A DNA stretch of 64,000 nt from Ooceraea biroi (taxonomy: Eukaryota; Arthropoda; Insecta; Hymenoptera; Formicidae). The notes under the pieces were generated by a model. The model did not search any database. It worked only from the letters and a program-made list of their open reading frames with translations, and was not told where the DNA came from. The translations under genes were made by a program, and so were the position numbers. Shown piece by piece: positions 1-14,500 of the stretch; position 1 is the stretch's first letter; the number at the start of each line of letters is the position of its first letter. The stretch is taken from positions 3,859,624 to 3,923,623 of the forward strand of contig NC_039507.1 in the NCBI RefSeq assembly GCF_003672135.1, given 5' to 3'.

Positions 1-1663
1 TTATTGCAGTTCTCCACCCTCAATTTTCGCGTTCTCGCCCTTTTGCGTCTAGATTCCTAACATAAAGCGCATAGTTTAATACAGAAATTACACGCCGTAC
101 ACAGAGGCAACCACTCTGCGGTCGTGCCTCGAAGCGGGACCTTGCGCAAATAAGTCATGTGTGGCTACAATCAGAACTGAGAAGACATAAGCGCTTAATA
201 ACTATAATTACGCCCAGTGAGAATGTGATTAAGGCTACAGAATTGCATTCTCGAACACGAGATATCTCTTTACTTCTAACAAAGTCTGATGAAGTTTAAC
301 GTGCTATTTGTGCCGTGCTTTCGCAAATTAATAGTGATGATATGCGCTAAGCTTGCTGATACTTTGTCGCGTTAAGCAAACACATAGATATTAATACATT
401 TCTGAATAATGAAATGTTGCGATCGAGCTTTTAAATGATTAATATGATACTGCAAGTAGTGAGCGACCAATTGATTCGATCGTAACTATTAGGTAAATGG
501 AATCAAACCTGTTTAACGATGTAGGCTTTTAGCCGACCTAGCTAAGCGGCTTGACGCCACATTAATTTTCAATATTTGCCTGCGCATTCACTCGCTCCGC
601 ACAAATGCATTAATTATCACCTGAAAATCAGACGAATGACATTAGCTAGTACGATGATAAATGGCGAACGGTAACAGGTCCGATGTCAGCTGTGGTCTAA
701 TTACCTTTTCCATTCTCGTCGTTTCGACCTACGCGCGCGGCAAACTGATTCTTTTGAATTTTAATGAACACGTGAATCGCCTGAAATATAAGCGGGAAGC
801 GGACTTCCTCTATCTAGCGGCGTAAAAGATTTATAATTAATTATTCGCGGTCCGCAGGGCCGTGCTTATTTCGGAAGAGCGTGATCCGTATGAATCCGCC
901 GGGATCCTATTCGGCTCCGGCATAGTGTAACGCATCATCGATTCACTGTCGACACGGATAGAATTGACGGCCTCGATCGATCAACGTCGGGTTCACGCGG
1001 ACCAACGACTTCGTTCGTTTACGCGGTACAAATAAAATTCCCGGAAACGCGGCAGGATGCGTCCGTACGTTTGATTGTTGGAAATATTGCGGGCAAGAGC
1101 AAATAAAGTGTCGCGAAAGCGTATGAGTTTGAAAAGCACTCTGTGATTCTGTAGAGAGCTCCTACACGTAACGGATATAGAATCGGATCGCCAATGGGCA
1201 CTCGGAGAGAGAGAAAAAGAGGGAGAGAGAGCGTCATTGTTGAATTTGGAGATTAATTGCGATTTTAACGTGCGCGCAGCACAAAACGAAATCCGAAAAA
1301 CGCAAGCCTCCACTTGTATTTCATATGCTATGTTTTACAACGCTTTTGTAAAAGTGATTCATCGGTGCACGCTCCAACCTGGTTCTCTCATGCTGACTAT
1401 GTTAATATATGTATATCATTTTCTGCATGCGTCAGCCCTGCGAACTTCTTCCACTATTGAGATTTAGCTACAAAGAGATCCCGTTAGTATGCACAAAATG
1501 ACAACTAAGTTTTGCCTTATCTTATCATAAATTTCACTCGCCAGATAGAGACAGATGAGACAGTCCGCGACGGCTTGCGAAAGCTGAACTGCTGAAGTAC
1601 AACTTCTCTCGACTTTGTTACACGTGCGGCGCAAATCCAGTAAACTGGTTTTCAGTGGTAGAA
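1..1663. other. Left flank, no gene recognised
   Basis: Mixed AT- and GC-rich DNA with a purine-rich GAGAGAG stretch near 1203-1233. Short frames here have no recognisable protein features. Receptor promoter and first 5'UTR exon(s) may lie here or further left; no core promoter could be identified. Confidence 0.6.
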
Positions 1664-1998
1664 CTATATCTTTTTATTATCCGCGATTCTGTCTTTTGTC
1701 TGTTCACAGAGCCTGATGATTTGGTCCGTGTGCCTATAGACGGGGTGGATGCAAACTGCGATGCATTGCGCGTCGAGGGTGCATCGCCAGAGATCGAAGT
1801 CACGCACCGTTTTGCAGGTGCGCATGGACGACTCGTGAGTCCTGGTTGGTCCATCGGGCGCGTCGTCAGACGCGCTCAAACGCTCGCAATCGTGCAGATT
1901 CAGGACGCTCTCGATGATGAAGAAGCGGTGCTTAAAGAAGCTGGTCGGTTGTCGACGAGGCGGGCCCTCGGAAACTCGCGACCGACAGGGATGAAAGG
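1664..1998. other. GC-rich possible exon(s), strand unresolved
   Basis: The - strand frame is open for about 113 codons, with codon use typical of real exons (TTC, ATC, GAG, CTG, AAG, CAC), for example FFIIESVLNLHDCERL and MRTCKTVRDFDLWRC. A possible acceptor (ACCGACCAG) ends at 1941. On the + strand, a strong acceptor (CTTTTGTCTGTTCACAG, exon from 1711) and a weaker donor (AAAG|GTTTGT, exon end 1998) also define an exon. It lies just upstream of receptor exon 1, where it could be 5'UTR: spliced to 2502 it would put a TGA in the receptor frame ahead of ATG 2595. No known family was recognised on either strand. Confidence 0.3.
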
Positions 1999-2501
1999 TT
2001 TGTTATAATATCTGATCGTCGACGCTAATCGATTCCTGCTTCTCTTATTCTTCCCCCAAATCCGAACTGGTGAATTTTATTGGAAGAAAAAACACCCGCG
2101 CTCCTAAAAAAACAGTTTGCGCTCTTCTTTTACGACAATATCGGGCGCGAAAATAACCGAAATTTTTAACGATTTTTCAGGAACCGTTTAACGACCCATT
2201 ATTGCAATATTTGTGTTTTCTGCATGTACTTTTTTTATTGTTGTATATTATTGTAATACACTAAAAAACATTATTATATCTGGGATAATCAACGAAATTG
2301 TTTGTAAAATAAACATGAAAGAATCAAATGAATTATTATTATATATAGTATAATATATTGAAAATTGATTTGCGCATAGAATAATTGAGCAAATTAGGGT
2401 TCCACTGAAAACTTGCAATCACACGTACAAACACAAAATAACAAAGCAGATATAATATCATATAATATCATTGGATAGAGATGATAACTTTTTATATTCA
2501 G

Positions 2502-2816
2502 GAACGTGTGAAGTACACGTGCCTCGAGCGGGACACGGGTGCCTCGTTTGGAGATTCAGCACCGCAGTCACGTGGGGAAGTAAGCGACCAAGAGATGACG
2601 ATGGAACACAAACAAACGATCCTGCTGGCACCATCGCTGAGCAACAGCAGCTGTTGGCGCAGCGGCACGTCCGAAGCCGCATGGACAGGTCCAGGCCCTG
2701 GAGAACTGGTACGAGCTACTCTGATTCTGCTGCTCAGCGTTGGTATCTTGTGCGCCAATCTTCTAGTGATATGCGTTATCAATAGCAGACAGTACAGCAA
2801 ATACATACATGCTCAA
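2502..2816 (+). CDS. GPCR exon 1: 5'UTR, N-terminus and TM1
   Basis: The exon starts after a TTTTTATATTCAG acceptor and ends at a GTAAGT donor. Coding is taken from ATG 2595; a second ATG at 2601 has the better context (A at -3, G at +4), so the true start could be two residues later. Coding covers residues 1-74: an extracellular N-terminus with an NSS glycosylation site, then TM1 (ATLILLLSVGILCANLLVIC) with the conserved Asn 1.50 at residue 55. The frame is also open upstream of 2595 to the acceptor, so an extended N-terminus from an earlier exon cannot be excluded. The exon ends in phase 0. Confidence 0.85.
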
Positions 2817-5800
2817 GTAAGTGGATATATTCGCACCTAGATTTACGTATAGTCTGTTAATAATAAATGGATACATCGAGTTTGGTTCTACGAATTAAGA
2901 GTTTAAGATAGAATTACATTTTGTTAAACTTAAATCGAGAGATTTCTTTCTATATTCTATATAATATTTCTTTTATACGAAACGATAGATAAAGCTAAGA
3001 AATGCGCGAAGGAAAGATCTTAAACTCTTGAAATATCTCGGCAAAGAATATATTAGAAAAACCAATGTAATAAATTTTCCGGGAAGTTACGCTTGCTACT
3101 ATGAAAGAATGAAATGCACGGAGATCGAAATACGTGTTTGGAAATAACAAAGGAAATACTAAGAGACATGATGAGATTAATATTGCATTTGTTTTATGTC
3201 TTGTTTGAGAAATTACGGTGAGTGAAATATCAGTTACGTGAATATACGAAGATTTCAGTCGGTACCATAATTCACGTCCGTGATGGAAGGGTCCGTGGTA
3301 TTTTCACCATTTCTCTCTTCTTCCTATATATGTAAATCAGTAGGAAGTGGTTGGTTGCACGAAATACACAGTACTGCACAGTCACGGTCATGTTACTGGA
3401 TTCTAAATGAGTCGAGTCGTAGAAACTAACGACGATGCCCGTAAAAAGTTCCACATTATTCGTGAATGTTACATCTTCCATTTATTCGATTAATTAAAAC
3501 TCCGCAGGTGGTCCATGGATGATGCCATAACATGCAAAATGCGAGAACGCGTTTATTAGAGCGCGGTGTGTGCGCGCGGAATAATATCATGTCTCACCGT
3601 TCGTCGATCCTCCTCCTAATGCATATGCAAATCTTACCAGTCTCTGCTAGCCTGACTGATTTTTTTGGCGATATTATATTCACAAAGTACGCGCTCATCT
3701 CGCGATGCTGTTGGCGCCTGCAGCCTGAATGTCTTTCGAAGATTTTGGTTATCTCGGCAACTATTTATTCCGCGAATTCATTATCGGAAATTACACAATC
3801 TTGTAGCGCCATAGATGCAGATGCTAATAAAGTCCAACTTCTGCCATTTTGTCTCCTTCCAGCTACTTCGCACTTCTTCTTTTCTTACTTAGCGACTTCG
3901 CGCTCGCATCAAGCCCGATTTATGCATACATAAAAGTTACGTAGCTTGTTAAATATGTATACGAAAGTTTTGTTAATTTCCGCGTGATTATTAAAAGTGG
4001 AGAAGAATATATAAGAGCTGAGTTAAAAAATAAACATTTTTCGTCTAACTCAAATTAAAATAATCCAGGTCGAAAGTTTTTTTTTTCGGATTATCAGGGA
4101 GAACTTGATATCTGATAAGTATCAGATTACTTCTCTCCCGGATAAAGTGGAAACGTTAACGAAACGGCAGAACTAAAGGGACAAAAAACGCGGCTCCAAC
4201 CGCGGAAGCCAAATCCAATTCTACAATGAAAAGATTAAATTTGTGATGAAATTATAAGTGAAATTATGAGTGAAATTTTCTGTATAATTTTCGTATAAAT
4301 GTTATTTCAAATAATTTTTAAGTTAAAAGGAACAAAAATATATTTTATCAGCAGATTATTTTAATAATAATTAATCGAGACATCATGTACTGAGCCAAAC
4401 GGCGTTTTCGTTAATGGAGTCGATCAATATTTTCTCTCGCTAAATGCTTCATGACGGGCTAAGATCGCACGACATTATGCAGCAATTCAACCAGTCACGG
4501 TACACATTGACACTGACCAAGACGATCAACAGGTTCTCTTCAACTTTCTTCCAGCCCAGATATCTGCTGACGAGCTTGGCGAGTAACGACTTGGCGATTG
4601 GTCTTCTGGTGACACCTTTCGGTTTCTTACCAGCTGTATATGGATGCTGGCCGTACGGCGAAGTCGTCTGTCAAATTCAGGTAACTTTTGCGATATTTTG
4701 CCATTCTACTCTTCCTGTCAAGTTTTGCTAAGTACTGTTTACCGCGCAAATTGCGCAAGTTTACCGTTCAGCCATGTAAATTTTAATATGAAATAATGGA
4801 CATTTGCGTTGCGATTTTAATTAGGAATTAGAAAATAAGAACGTTCCATGATCGTAAAATTGATATTAAATGATGCAGCAACTGTGACCGATATTTTTGT
4901 ATCTCGCATCGTTTGTCTAAATATAACGGCGATTACGGTATCTCTTATAGCGTTGCACATTAAAAGGTCGTTCAATAACCTCTCGCACTCTCGACAGCCT
5001 TTTTTGCCAGAACTCGAGGAATTTATAGGAAATCTCGGAATGGCGCATTCGCGCGCGATGCTTGGCAGGAAATTATTATCGTTTGAAACTCGCGGCTGCG
5101 CTTCCGGCAGCCGGCACTTCTTCCGCTATTTCCTCCGCCAGTACTCGGCGGCTGCGACGTTATCGGAGTTCCTGGCGATAATCTTTACGCGTTGCTCCTC
5201 TCCCTTTTCTACCCCTCTCTCGTTTCCCACGCCATCTTCTGAGGTAACGGCGTGATTTGTGACCGTATATTTCTTCATTTCGCACGTGCTAAACTCCAAA
5301 GTGCACCCCTTCTGCTGGATTCCAAATCCCCGTGGTGTTTGCTTATCTAGCCGAAACGGGAAATTGCCGTAATACCCCCCGTGTGGAATTAGTATACACA
5401 AATTGTACGCGGATTAAGTCTAACTTATATGCGTGACTTGTAACAGCTACATCATCATAATACATCAGAGAATCTATTAGTTCATTTCGATAATACGATG
5501 ACAACAGCGGATCAATGTAAGATGAACGCGCGTGTTCTTCATTGATTATCCAGCATAACAACGATACTTTTGCTTAATCTTAAACTACATATCTACCATG
5601 TGAGACTCATTTCCGTATATTCAGACATAATTATATACATTTTAATAATCAAGTAATAAAACTCATAGCAATTTAATGAGGGAACTTTAATGAATTTCCT
5701 CATTAAATAAAGATATGAGGCGGATCATCCTCGTTTATCGTAATTTCATTTTCATTCATATATTCCCTCGAAACTGTTTATATCGAATAAATGTGAAATA

Positions 5801-8800
5801 TAATTATTTATTGATCTATTCCTATTAACGAAATAATTGGACAGAGTAAAAAACAGATTTCTGCAGTCTGTACCATTAAATGTATCATTCATCTATCATA
5901 AGAAACATAGAAATAGCAATGTCAACTTTATCTAAAGATACAGTCGTATACGAATAACGACAAATCTTTGCCGCGTTTCTCCCGATAAGACTGCAAGTAT
6001 ATACGACAGAAATATATGCTGCGTTATATCGGAATACCTTCCTGATATCTAAGATGTTTATGTCTTCCGATGTTTCGGCTTTACATCCAGAGACATATGC
6101 ACATAATGCAGCATCAATCGTTGTCTGCTACCATCAAGATTCTCACGCTACGTCGCTTTCGTTGGAGTTCCACACTGGAACTACATGTAGATTCAGTGCG
6201 AGTAGGATATGTACGGTTATCGATTTGGGCAACAAACCTCCTGTCCATACTATAGTCTGTAATCAAAATCTTGTTGAATAACAGAGATCGATCAAGCAAT
6301 ATTGAAGGGAAAGAGAGAAAATTTCTAGCAAATAACTATTATTATCGAGAAAGCACATAAATGCATAAATAAATATTTTTCTGTAAAAGAACATTGTTAT
6401 ATTATAGTCAATAAATCTTGAGATTGTGCACGTATTTTATAACGTTTTTATCAACGAATTTATAAAATAAACTTGAGAAGATCACATGTTTTAATTAAAA
6501 TTTATGAAGCGACTTTATTAAGATAATCTATTAAGATAGACAGCGTCGTGCGAAGAGTGAAATGAGCAATGGCATAAAATACCGCGTGCCAGTAGTAAGT
6601 AGAAACTAAGTAGAGGGAATTAATAAACGTGGAAGAAGCAAGTTCTCCGTGTAACTAAAAATAGTTTGCAGGTTGGGTGGAAACGTGTTGCAATTAATGA
6701 TCAAGCTGAGTGGTAGCAGCTGGCAGAAAATTAATACACAGCACGTACAGAACAGAATTAATAAACAGAATACTGAAATACAGATGTTCGGTAATCAGAA
6801 AAATAGAGCTACAATATATTTTTTTAATTACTTTTTTAGATATTTCTCTGCGCGTATGTCGCATAGTTTTAAATATATTTCACATTGTTCTGGATGCGGA
6901 ATTAATAACAGAAAAAAGCATATACATATACACACAATATTCTGAATGCAATATGCAAATATCTATTATTTTCATATACAGACAAAATGTTTTAATCTTG
7001 ATGACGGATATCTCTAAAAGACGCTTGTATTATATTATACATGTATTTGCGATACGGAAACGTGCAATAACTGCGCAGAGACTTAAGCAAGATTCTATTT
7101 CTTACATCCTATTTCCTGCAGTGGGCGATGATCCTATAAAACTTTATGAGAACCGCCGACTCTCTTGAAATCCGAGGTCGGGATCTGCAGACACAACGAG
7201 ACTTTCATAAAACCATGACGATAATATTCCAACGTACGTACAATTTCGTCTTGGAAACATATTCGCGCGCATTTCTCTCTCATGCGATCTTTTGACCCGT
7301 GTATCTCTCAACTATATATATGGGACCGATGGAGGGTTAACATCCCCAGTTCGCCAGCGAAGTCTTGTTTCACGCTCGACGCATTTCTCGTGCTGCACAT
7401 CTCACACGTACTCGTATGAACTATGAGCGTTACTTTCATGCTTAATACACATGTCCTTAAAGTCTCTCGAGCTTTGCCGGAAGTCTCGCGTTCTCAAAAA
7501 GTTATATTATCGTGAATACATGTGCTTGCTCGGTCTCATCAATTTATTATTAACAAATTATTAACAACGCTCAGGTGAACAATCGGAGACAGCATATATA
7601 TCCGATCCACAAATGCGTGGTAAACCCGTTTGCACAAAAAGGTAGCTCGTGTGGATCTATTAACTCCGCAAAGTAACGATAGCACCGATAACGTGGCAGA
7701 CTTGTGCCGACAAAGGAGAAAGGGACTGTGCAAGCAACTTCCGAACTTCCGAACGATTGTGTAAAACTTTACGTGATTGGGAAATAAAGGCAATGCGACA
7801 CACTAACGGCGGTTTCGTATCCGTTTGTTGAGTTGGCGGAACGAAGGCCGGTGTGGAACGACCGTGAATCCAACTGAGGAACGTGAAACCAACTAATGGC
7901 TTATGTATTACTGCCAACGGTCCGGCGGCATTCAACGTAAATAGCATTCGTTATTCCATCATGTTCGCAAACGATTGGTAACATTTCGTCCAGTTTAAAT
8001 GGTTGAAAGTATCTACTCGCGGCCGAAACGACCAGTGATATAACTGGAGTTATTTTGAATAAAACACTGGATTCATATATAGGCACTAGCGCGATTGTGC
8101 CCCTTGATACGACAATGCACTGCTCTCGCTTGCATTGTTGGAACTTTCAGTAGACGACGGGGAATATGAAAAAGTGGGGAATATGAAAAAACAGCGCGCG
8201 ATTTTCCATGATTTCATTCAAGCAATCGTTGAGTTTCCACGATAGGTTCCATCGTGAACGAAGCGGCCGGATATCACTTCTCGTTAACCCTCCAACTTGT
8301 GCTTATCGGAGGCGTACCAGTTAAATGGACTATTGAAAATAAAAAAAAAGAGTGATGAGGTCTCTCGCTCTCTTTCTCTTTCTCTCTTTGTTTTTTCATA
8401 CTGTTAAAACTAGTATTTTTTAAATAAAATTTTAAGTAAAATGTTTTCAAATACTTTATTCGCTACATTATATCTGTTGTTCTATTATCGAATCAAAATT
8501 GTACATGTATATGATTTTCTATTGCATGGTGTTTGAAACATACGATGAATCGGAACAATTTTTTATTACTTTTTATAATTTTTATTTAAATGTCCAACAA
8601 TGAGGTGCACGCGTATAACCGCTATGGAATAGTGTAATAATATATGCATATCTCATTATTAATTTTTTAAATATTTTTTAATACTCTTCTGTTTAGAGTA
8701 AAATATGTAAAAAGGTATATATAAAATAGTTTCCTGTGTAATATTGCGCATGCACCTGCAGTGTCAAGTGCAAACGATAGACCATGCTTGAGAATGGGTC

Positions 8801-11800
8801 GATTGCATCGACGATTGTTCCGTTGGAAAAGAATAGCAAAATGATATTGAGAATGATAGAGAGTTTGCGCATTCCAGGTATCCCCGGATAGTAGGATTTC
8901 GTCTCTATAGCTGCTCGATATTCATAGAATCTATCCTTAACGGTAACAAATCTTCCGCGTCTACGTGATAACTCTGGGATACGACAGCTGGGACGAGAAT
9001 CGTGTGTATTCAGATATCCGCTCGAAACCGAACCGTAAACTTCGATAAACCAGTATGCCGCTTGTTCTTGCTCGACGATGCAACGGAGTCAGTCATCGTC
9101 GTTGTTACATGATGGTCTCGCTATGAGCGATGCGTTTAAGGAATATGGCCTATGTGAACGCTTATGTGAACGACGCGGTATTGTAGTGCAAGAACAAAGT
9201 CAAAATGCTCTTCTATTCCGACAGTTTTTGTCACGAAGATACTTTCCATAACGTAATCGAAAAGCAAGCATTTTGTGTTAATCGCAAGAAGAGATTAGCA
9301 TTTTTTTTAATTTATCGCGATGCAATTTTCTTCGTTCACAATATTAAGGGGCGAACCGTGGGATTCCGTCGCAAGTTTGCTCGCTAATTACGGCCCGCGC
9401 CCGATAAAACGAGCTTCAGACTATCTATTGGTAAATCTCCCAGCGCTCGCTATCTGTATTTAGCTGCATAATGTCATTACTTATCCGCGGAACGAGCTAC
9501 GACGCGACGTCGCCGCAGCGCCGACGCTTTCCACCGACGTTTCCCTTTCCTTTTCCCATTCTTTTTTCCACGGCATAAACCGACCTGAAAAATCCTTGCG
9601 CTGCCACCGCCGCGCCATGACGATAATACGATTGCGAATTTAATATTCCACAATTCCGCGTGTACGCCCGGCCGCGTGATGCTGTGCCGATGCTCGTTTC
9701 ATTTTATTGGCGACGAGTGGGGAATTATATCGCGTCGAGAAAGGCGATTGCGAGTTTCAGTGAGGGACGCGGCACGTTTTTATTCGTCCCCATGCGCGCG
9801 GCACGGTGCGCTGACGCGTTTTAGATTCAGTGGCGGTACGCGCGCGTTAACCCCAGGTAGAAGAGAAGCGGAACAGCGGAATCCCGGAAGCCGTCGCTCG
9901 AATAAGAGTCAGCCCTTCTTCTCCACTCTTTCTCCCTCTCTTTTCTACCGTTCACCTGCTCGCTTGCTCGTCCGCTTGATTGTTAACTTTATTTCCCTGG
10001 CTGGTTCGGGCGCCGTCGACGTAGCAAAATTTTCTGCAGTCTTTCTAGAGTCGAGTATTCGCGTTTGTGTGATCTTCGCGTCGACACTGAATTTTGACTT
10101 GAGAATCGAGAGAGAGCGTTCTCTAGCCATGCGCTGTAATACACGTCGTTGCAGTCGTCCCGAGGTTTTTCCGAGACGAATGCAATTTCGCGTAACCACG
10201 TAGTGCCAGGCATCCCCTCGGGGAAAGTCCCTTAACGTGCAACGGTGCCGAATCCGCCGACTGTAATAATTATTCCGGTGGTGGTTAAATAAAAACTCCA
10301 GTGATGATACATCAAAGTCGCTGCTGCAGCTGGATGATGTTAACAACGGCGACGATGGTGATGGGTTAGCAGTAGCTCGGGGGGGGGGGGGGTGGCAGAG
10401 CAGATAGGTTGGTTTGTGGAAAATATTCGGTTAAGGTCTCCCGGGAGTGTCTCGAGGATGACACGAAACGAGGCCAGGCCGATCCTGGCCCCTTCAGATT
10501 ATCAGAGCTTTTTCCTGGCTGTACGCCAACGGTCACCATGGCAACCATCTTAAACGTATACTCGGTACACTCGCACCCTCGTCTCGTCGTGGCTGTCTCT
10601 TTATGGATACACCGACGTCACTGATTCATCGAATCACGCTGTCTGGTGTGTTTGGGACCGTATTCTTTCCCAAAGATCGAATTGTAGCTATTTCTCTCTT
10701 TCTCTCTCTCTCTCGCTCTCCTTGTCTCTTACTGCCTCTCTTGCCTCCCTCGACAAGGATAGAACGTGTGCTGGAAAGAACGTGTCTTGAATCACGATAG
10801 TGTACATCTCGTTACATCCTGACTGTCTCACTTCAAAGCAGTACCGACGTATCGGACCTGACGACAGTTGATAGTGTCAGTAGATAGCTATGAAATTGCT
10901 CAATATGTGGTTGAGTATGTGTATGCTATATAGGCGGACATGCAGTTACGGTGCATGTCGTTTCTTTAAGGAAATGTCATATTTCTTCTTCTGTCAATTT
11001 CAGCAAGAGGAAACTGCGAGAGAGACGTTCGATTTTTATAAAATTGTTTGTAGACTTACATATAAACTATTCCAAGAAGTAAATTCTTTTAAAATGGAAC
11101 AATTGTCTATTGTCTGTAAATTCCACATGGCTTGTTTATGTATACATTTATGTATACGTGTAGGTGTATTAATTGTTGAAAAATATCTTTATACTGAACA
11201 CGTTGCGAAACCTGACTATATTAAATATAAACATCTTTCTTGAAAACTTTTTATCAAATTATATTTTGCACCTTGATATTCACAATTTGACTGCATATTT
11301 AAAATGATTGAATAATTAAATCATTAAAAGAGAGATAAAATACAGGATTTCTTAAGCAATGTAACGCACAGTAACTTACAGCCGCAATTGCGATTCAGTC
11401 GTAGGTTTAGTCGTAAGTTTAGCCCTGTATTCTGTAAGAAACTTTTGCTCTATAAGCTCTGTAGCCCTTAGCTCTTTAGCTCTTTCTCCTTTTCATTCGT
11501 TGTTCTTTTTCTTTTGCTCTACAGTGTTACGTAACTTATAGAGACATAGCGTTACAGATCATTTTTATAGTATATACCCCTTAGATAGGTTTCAATTTGA
11601 ATGAAACCTACCTAATAGAACAGCTAGCGTTGCTCCTAGCGGTAATTTGCTTACTCATCGCTTGACAGATTGTTTCGCGTAATGCATGCACGTAATGCAC
11701 GTTTGGAGAGCGAATTAGCATTTGCTGGCAGACCATGCGAAGACTAAGTTATGAGAAATTGACCCATACATGCCGTAATCGATTATTCTCTATGTATTAA

Positions 11801-14468
11801 ATAGCAAGTAATGCTTGCGCAGAAGCTGTGAAGGAATCACCATTAATCACTACATAAACCATATCTTTCTTCGTATCATTTATTTAAATAATGATTTTTT
11901 GATAAGAACTATCATAGCTGATTTATAAAAAAAATTATTTAATTTTACATTTTTAATTAAAATATGACGTTAGAAGTAAAAATTTTACATTTTATTTTAA
12001 TAATTTTCATAATTTTAATAATTTTATATTTTAATTATTTTAATATATATATATATAAACTTTATATTTTTTAATTATTTTAATATATTTTATTTTAATA
12101 TTTATAATTTGGAATCTGAAAAACGGTAATTGTACTGTCAATACTTCAGAGAATTCAGGAAATTGAATTAAACGAATCGATAATATTTTGTTGTTCGTGA
12201 GATAATGTCTGCTTTTAATTCCTGAGATGTATCAAAATTGCGTTCTACAATCCGACTTCAATTAATGTGCGTTAATCCAAGTTTAGCCGTATAATGTTTA
12301 CTACGCTCGTTTCACAAAAATAAAAGTATTCATTTCACATCGTTTAATCACGGACTGAAATTTGTAGATAAATGCAACGATGCGGAAACAACATTACGTC
12401 ATGACAAATGCGATACTTTTTTATCTGACCGTGACATTTAATTACAGTACGAACTCGGCATCAGCTTCATAGAAGTCATAAACGATTCTTGGTATTACAA
12501 ACTGACAATGAGTGTAACGTAATCATAATTTGCAAACGTATGAAATAATGGATAATGCTAAAATATTAATTAAGCCTCCCTACCGCGTTTCTCGCAGCAA
12601 TTATTATAATAAGATAATTGAAATTTCATCTACCGTCAAATCTGAATAACAATGATACTCGTACATGAATCACAATGTTCGATACAAAATTACCGCAAAG
12701 CAGTGTGGCATCGGCGGTAAGCCGCAAGCTGTCGTTCATCGACGATGGCAAAACCCTGATTATTTTGGTAAATTCATGTGGCAGAGACATTCATCTCTAG
12801 AATAGACCAACTAATCCGACAATTTAATTCGATATCAAATTATTATATTGGTTTATATAGATAGTTAGACATATATATACACTACTCGACATTATTATCC
12901 CTGTTACATCTATTACCAAATTATTTAAGTAATTAACATTTAACAATATAATAATGAATTCATTTGTGTAATTTTCATTTTCGTCGATCCTTTCGTTTAA
13001 CAAATCAGCAAATGTTTAACTTGTAGAGAGTTGGAAAGAACGATCAATTATTAAAGCTTTACATGTACAATAGGTTCTTTTTAACACTTTCTTAATTTAT
13101 GAAAACTTCTCGCCTATCCGGTACAACGACTTATTGCGTTCACTCGTCAACCTATGTACTTCTTCAGGAAAGTACAAGTTATTTTATTTCAAAAGGCTGA
13201 AACAAGGATACCCAAAGAATCTCGTTTGCTCTTTCGGAAACTTTTTATTGTTCCAGGCACTTCTTAGGGGCGCTTTGACTCAACAGAGCGCTGTTATCCT
13301 CGTCTGCATGGCAATCGACCGTTATGTTTGCATGCTGCACCCTCATCGCTATCACAAGCACTCTTCTAAAAGGGTAAGTTATTTCGTTATTTATATTTGC
13401 TTATTAACAAATTAAACTAATGTACTTCTTTTTACACACATTCATCTGTATACCAATAATATATCATTAACATATTTATCTGCATACCAATAATATATCA
13501 TCAACACATTTATCTGCATACCAATAATATATCATCAACATCATTAATGTAATTACATTATCAATATTGCAACTCTTTTTAGAATACAATATGTTCTTTT
13601 ATTACATATAAATTATTTGTATATATTTATAAATATTAAGTTGTGACATTTAACAATGAATATCTATATGTTATTTAATAATGAAAAATAATCCTTTAAT
13701 TTTACATTATTAAATTACTGTTTATATTGCAATGAAATTATATCTTCAGTTGTATTTAAATTAATATTATAAATATCTTTCAAAAAAGAATATATTCATA
13801 TATTCATTACATAATAATGTATTAAAAATCATTCCTTGTAATGATGTTTAAATACATAACAATTTTTTCGTTTGTCAGTCGATTTCGAATTACTCTATTT
13901 AAACTCTTTTATTCCAAACGGGACCAATTGATATCATTCAATTTAAACGTTTCCTTCATCCGATTCGTTCATTCACGTAACAAGATAGAACTCTGCGTAC
14001 TACAGATCTATCGAGAAGCAAATTTGTTCTCATTAAATACGATATCAGGTAAAGGCGGAAGTTGATTGACTCCAAGATAACTGTTATTTTTAGTTCAAAT
14101 AATTGCTGTTCAGTGAAAATGACAGCTTCGTGGAACTCGTCTGAATCTTTTGAATTTAGGGAAGAATAGAGTATATTCTTCTTGAATTGACTATTAATAT
14201 AACTATTCAATTCATGAATATCTATTCTATATTATATTACAGTATGTTTTTCGTTAATATTACTTTTATTCACATACGAAATATGAGGATTCAAGGATGA
14301 TATTAGCTCACATTGCACGTAACCAGTTTGAAAGCTGAAAATATTTCTCGTTATAGATCGCTTTTGGACGTTTAATATCGTCGCAGCTAAAATATCGATA
14401 CTTCAAAGCGCCCGTAAAGCATACATGCCTCTTTTAATCCTATACCTATTATATGTATATTATATAGT

Positions 14469-14500
<32 letters not shown>

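Noticed and set aside
6710..7168. 152-codon + frame rich in Ile, Leu and Tyr
   Set aside because: AT-rich intron sequence without an ATG start or recognisable family; the hydrophobic look follows from AT-rich codons.
9676..10203. 175-codon + frame in receptor intron 2
   Set aside because: CpG-rich patch with frames open on both strands, Arg/Ser-rich composition from base bias, no known motif and no good splice sites in frame.
13444..13545. Spaced short repeats tested as a CRISPR array
   Set aside because: Plain 34-bp tandem repeat without unique spacers, in a eukaryotic intron.
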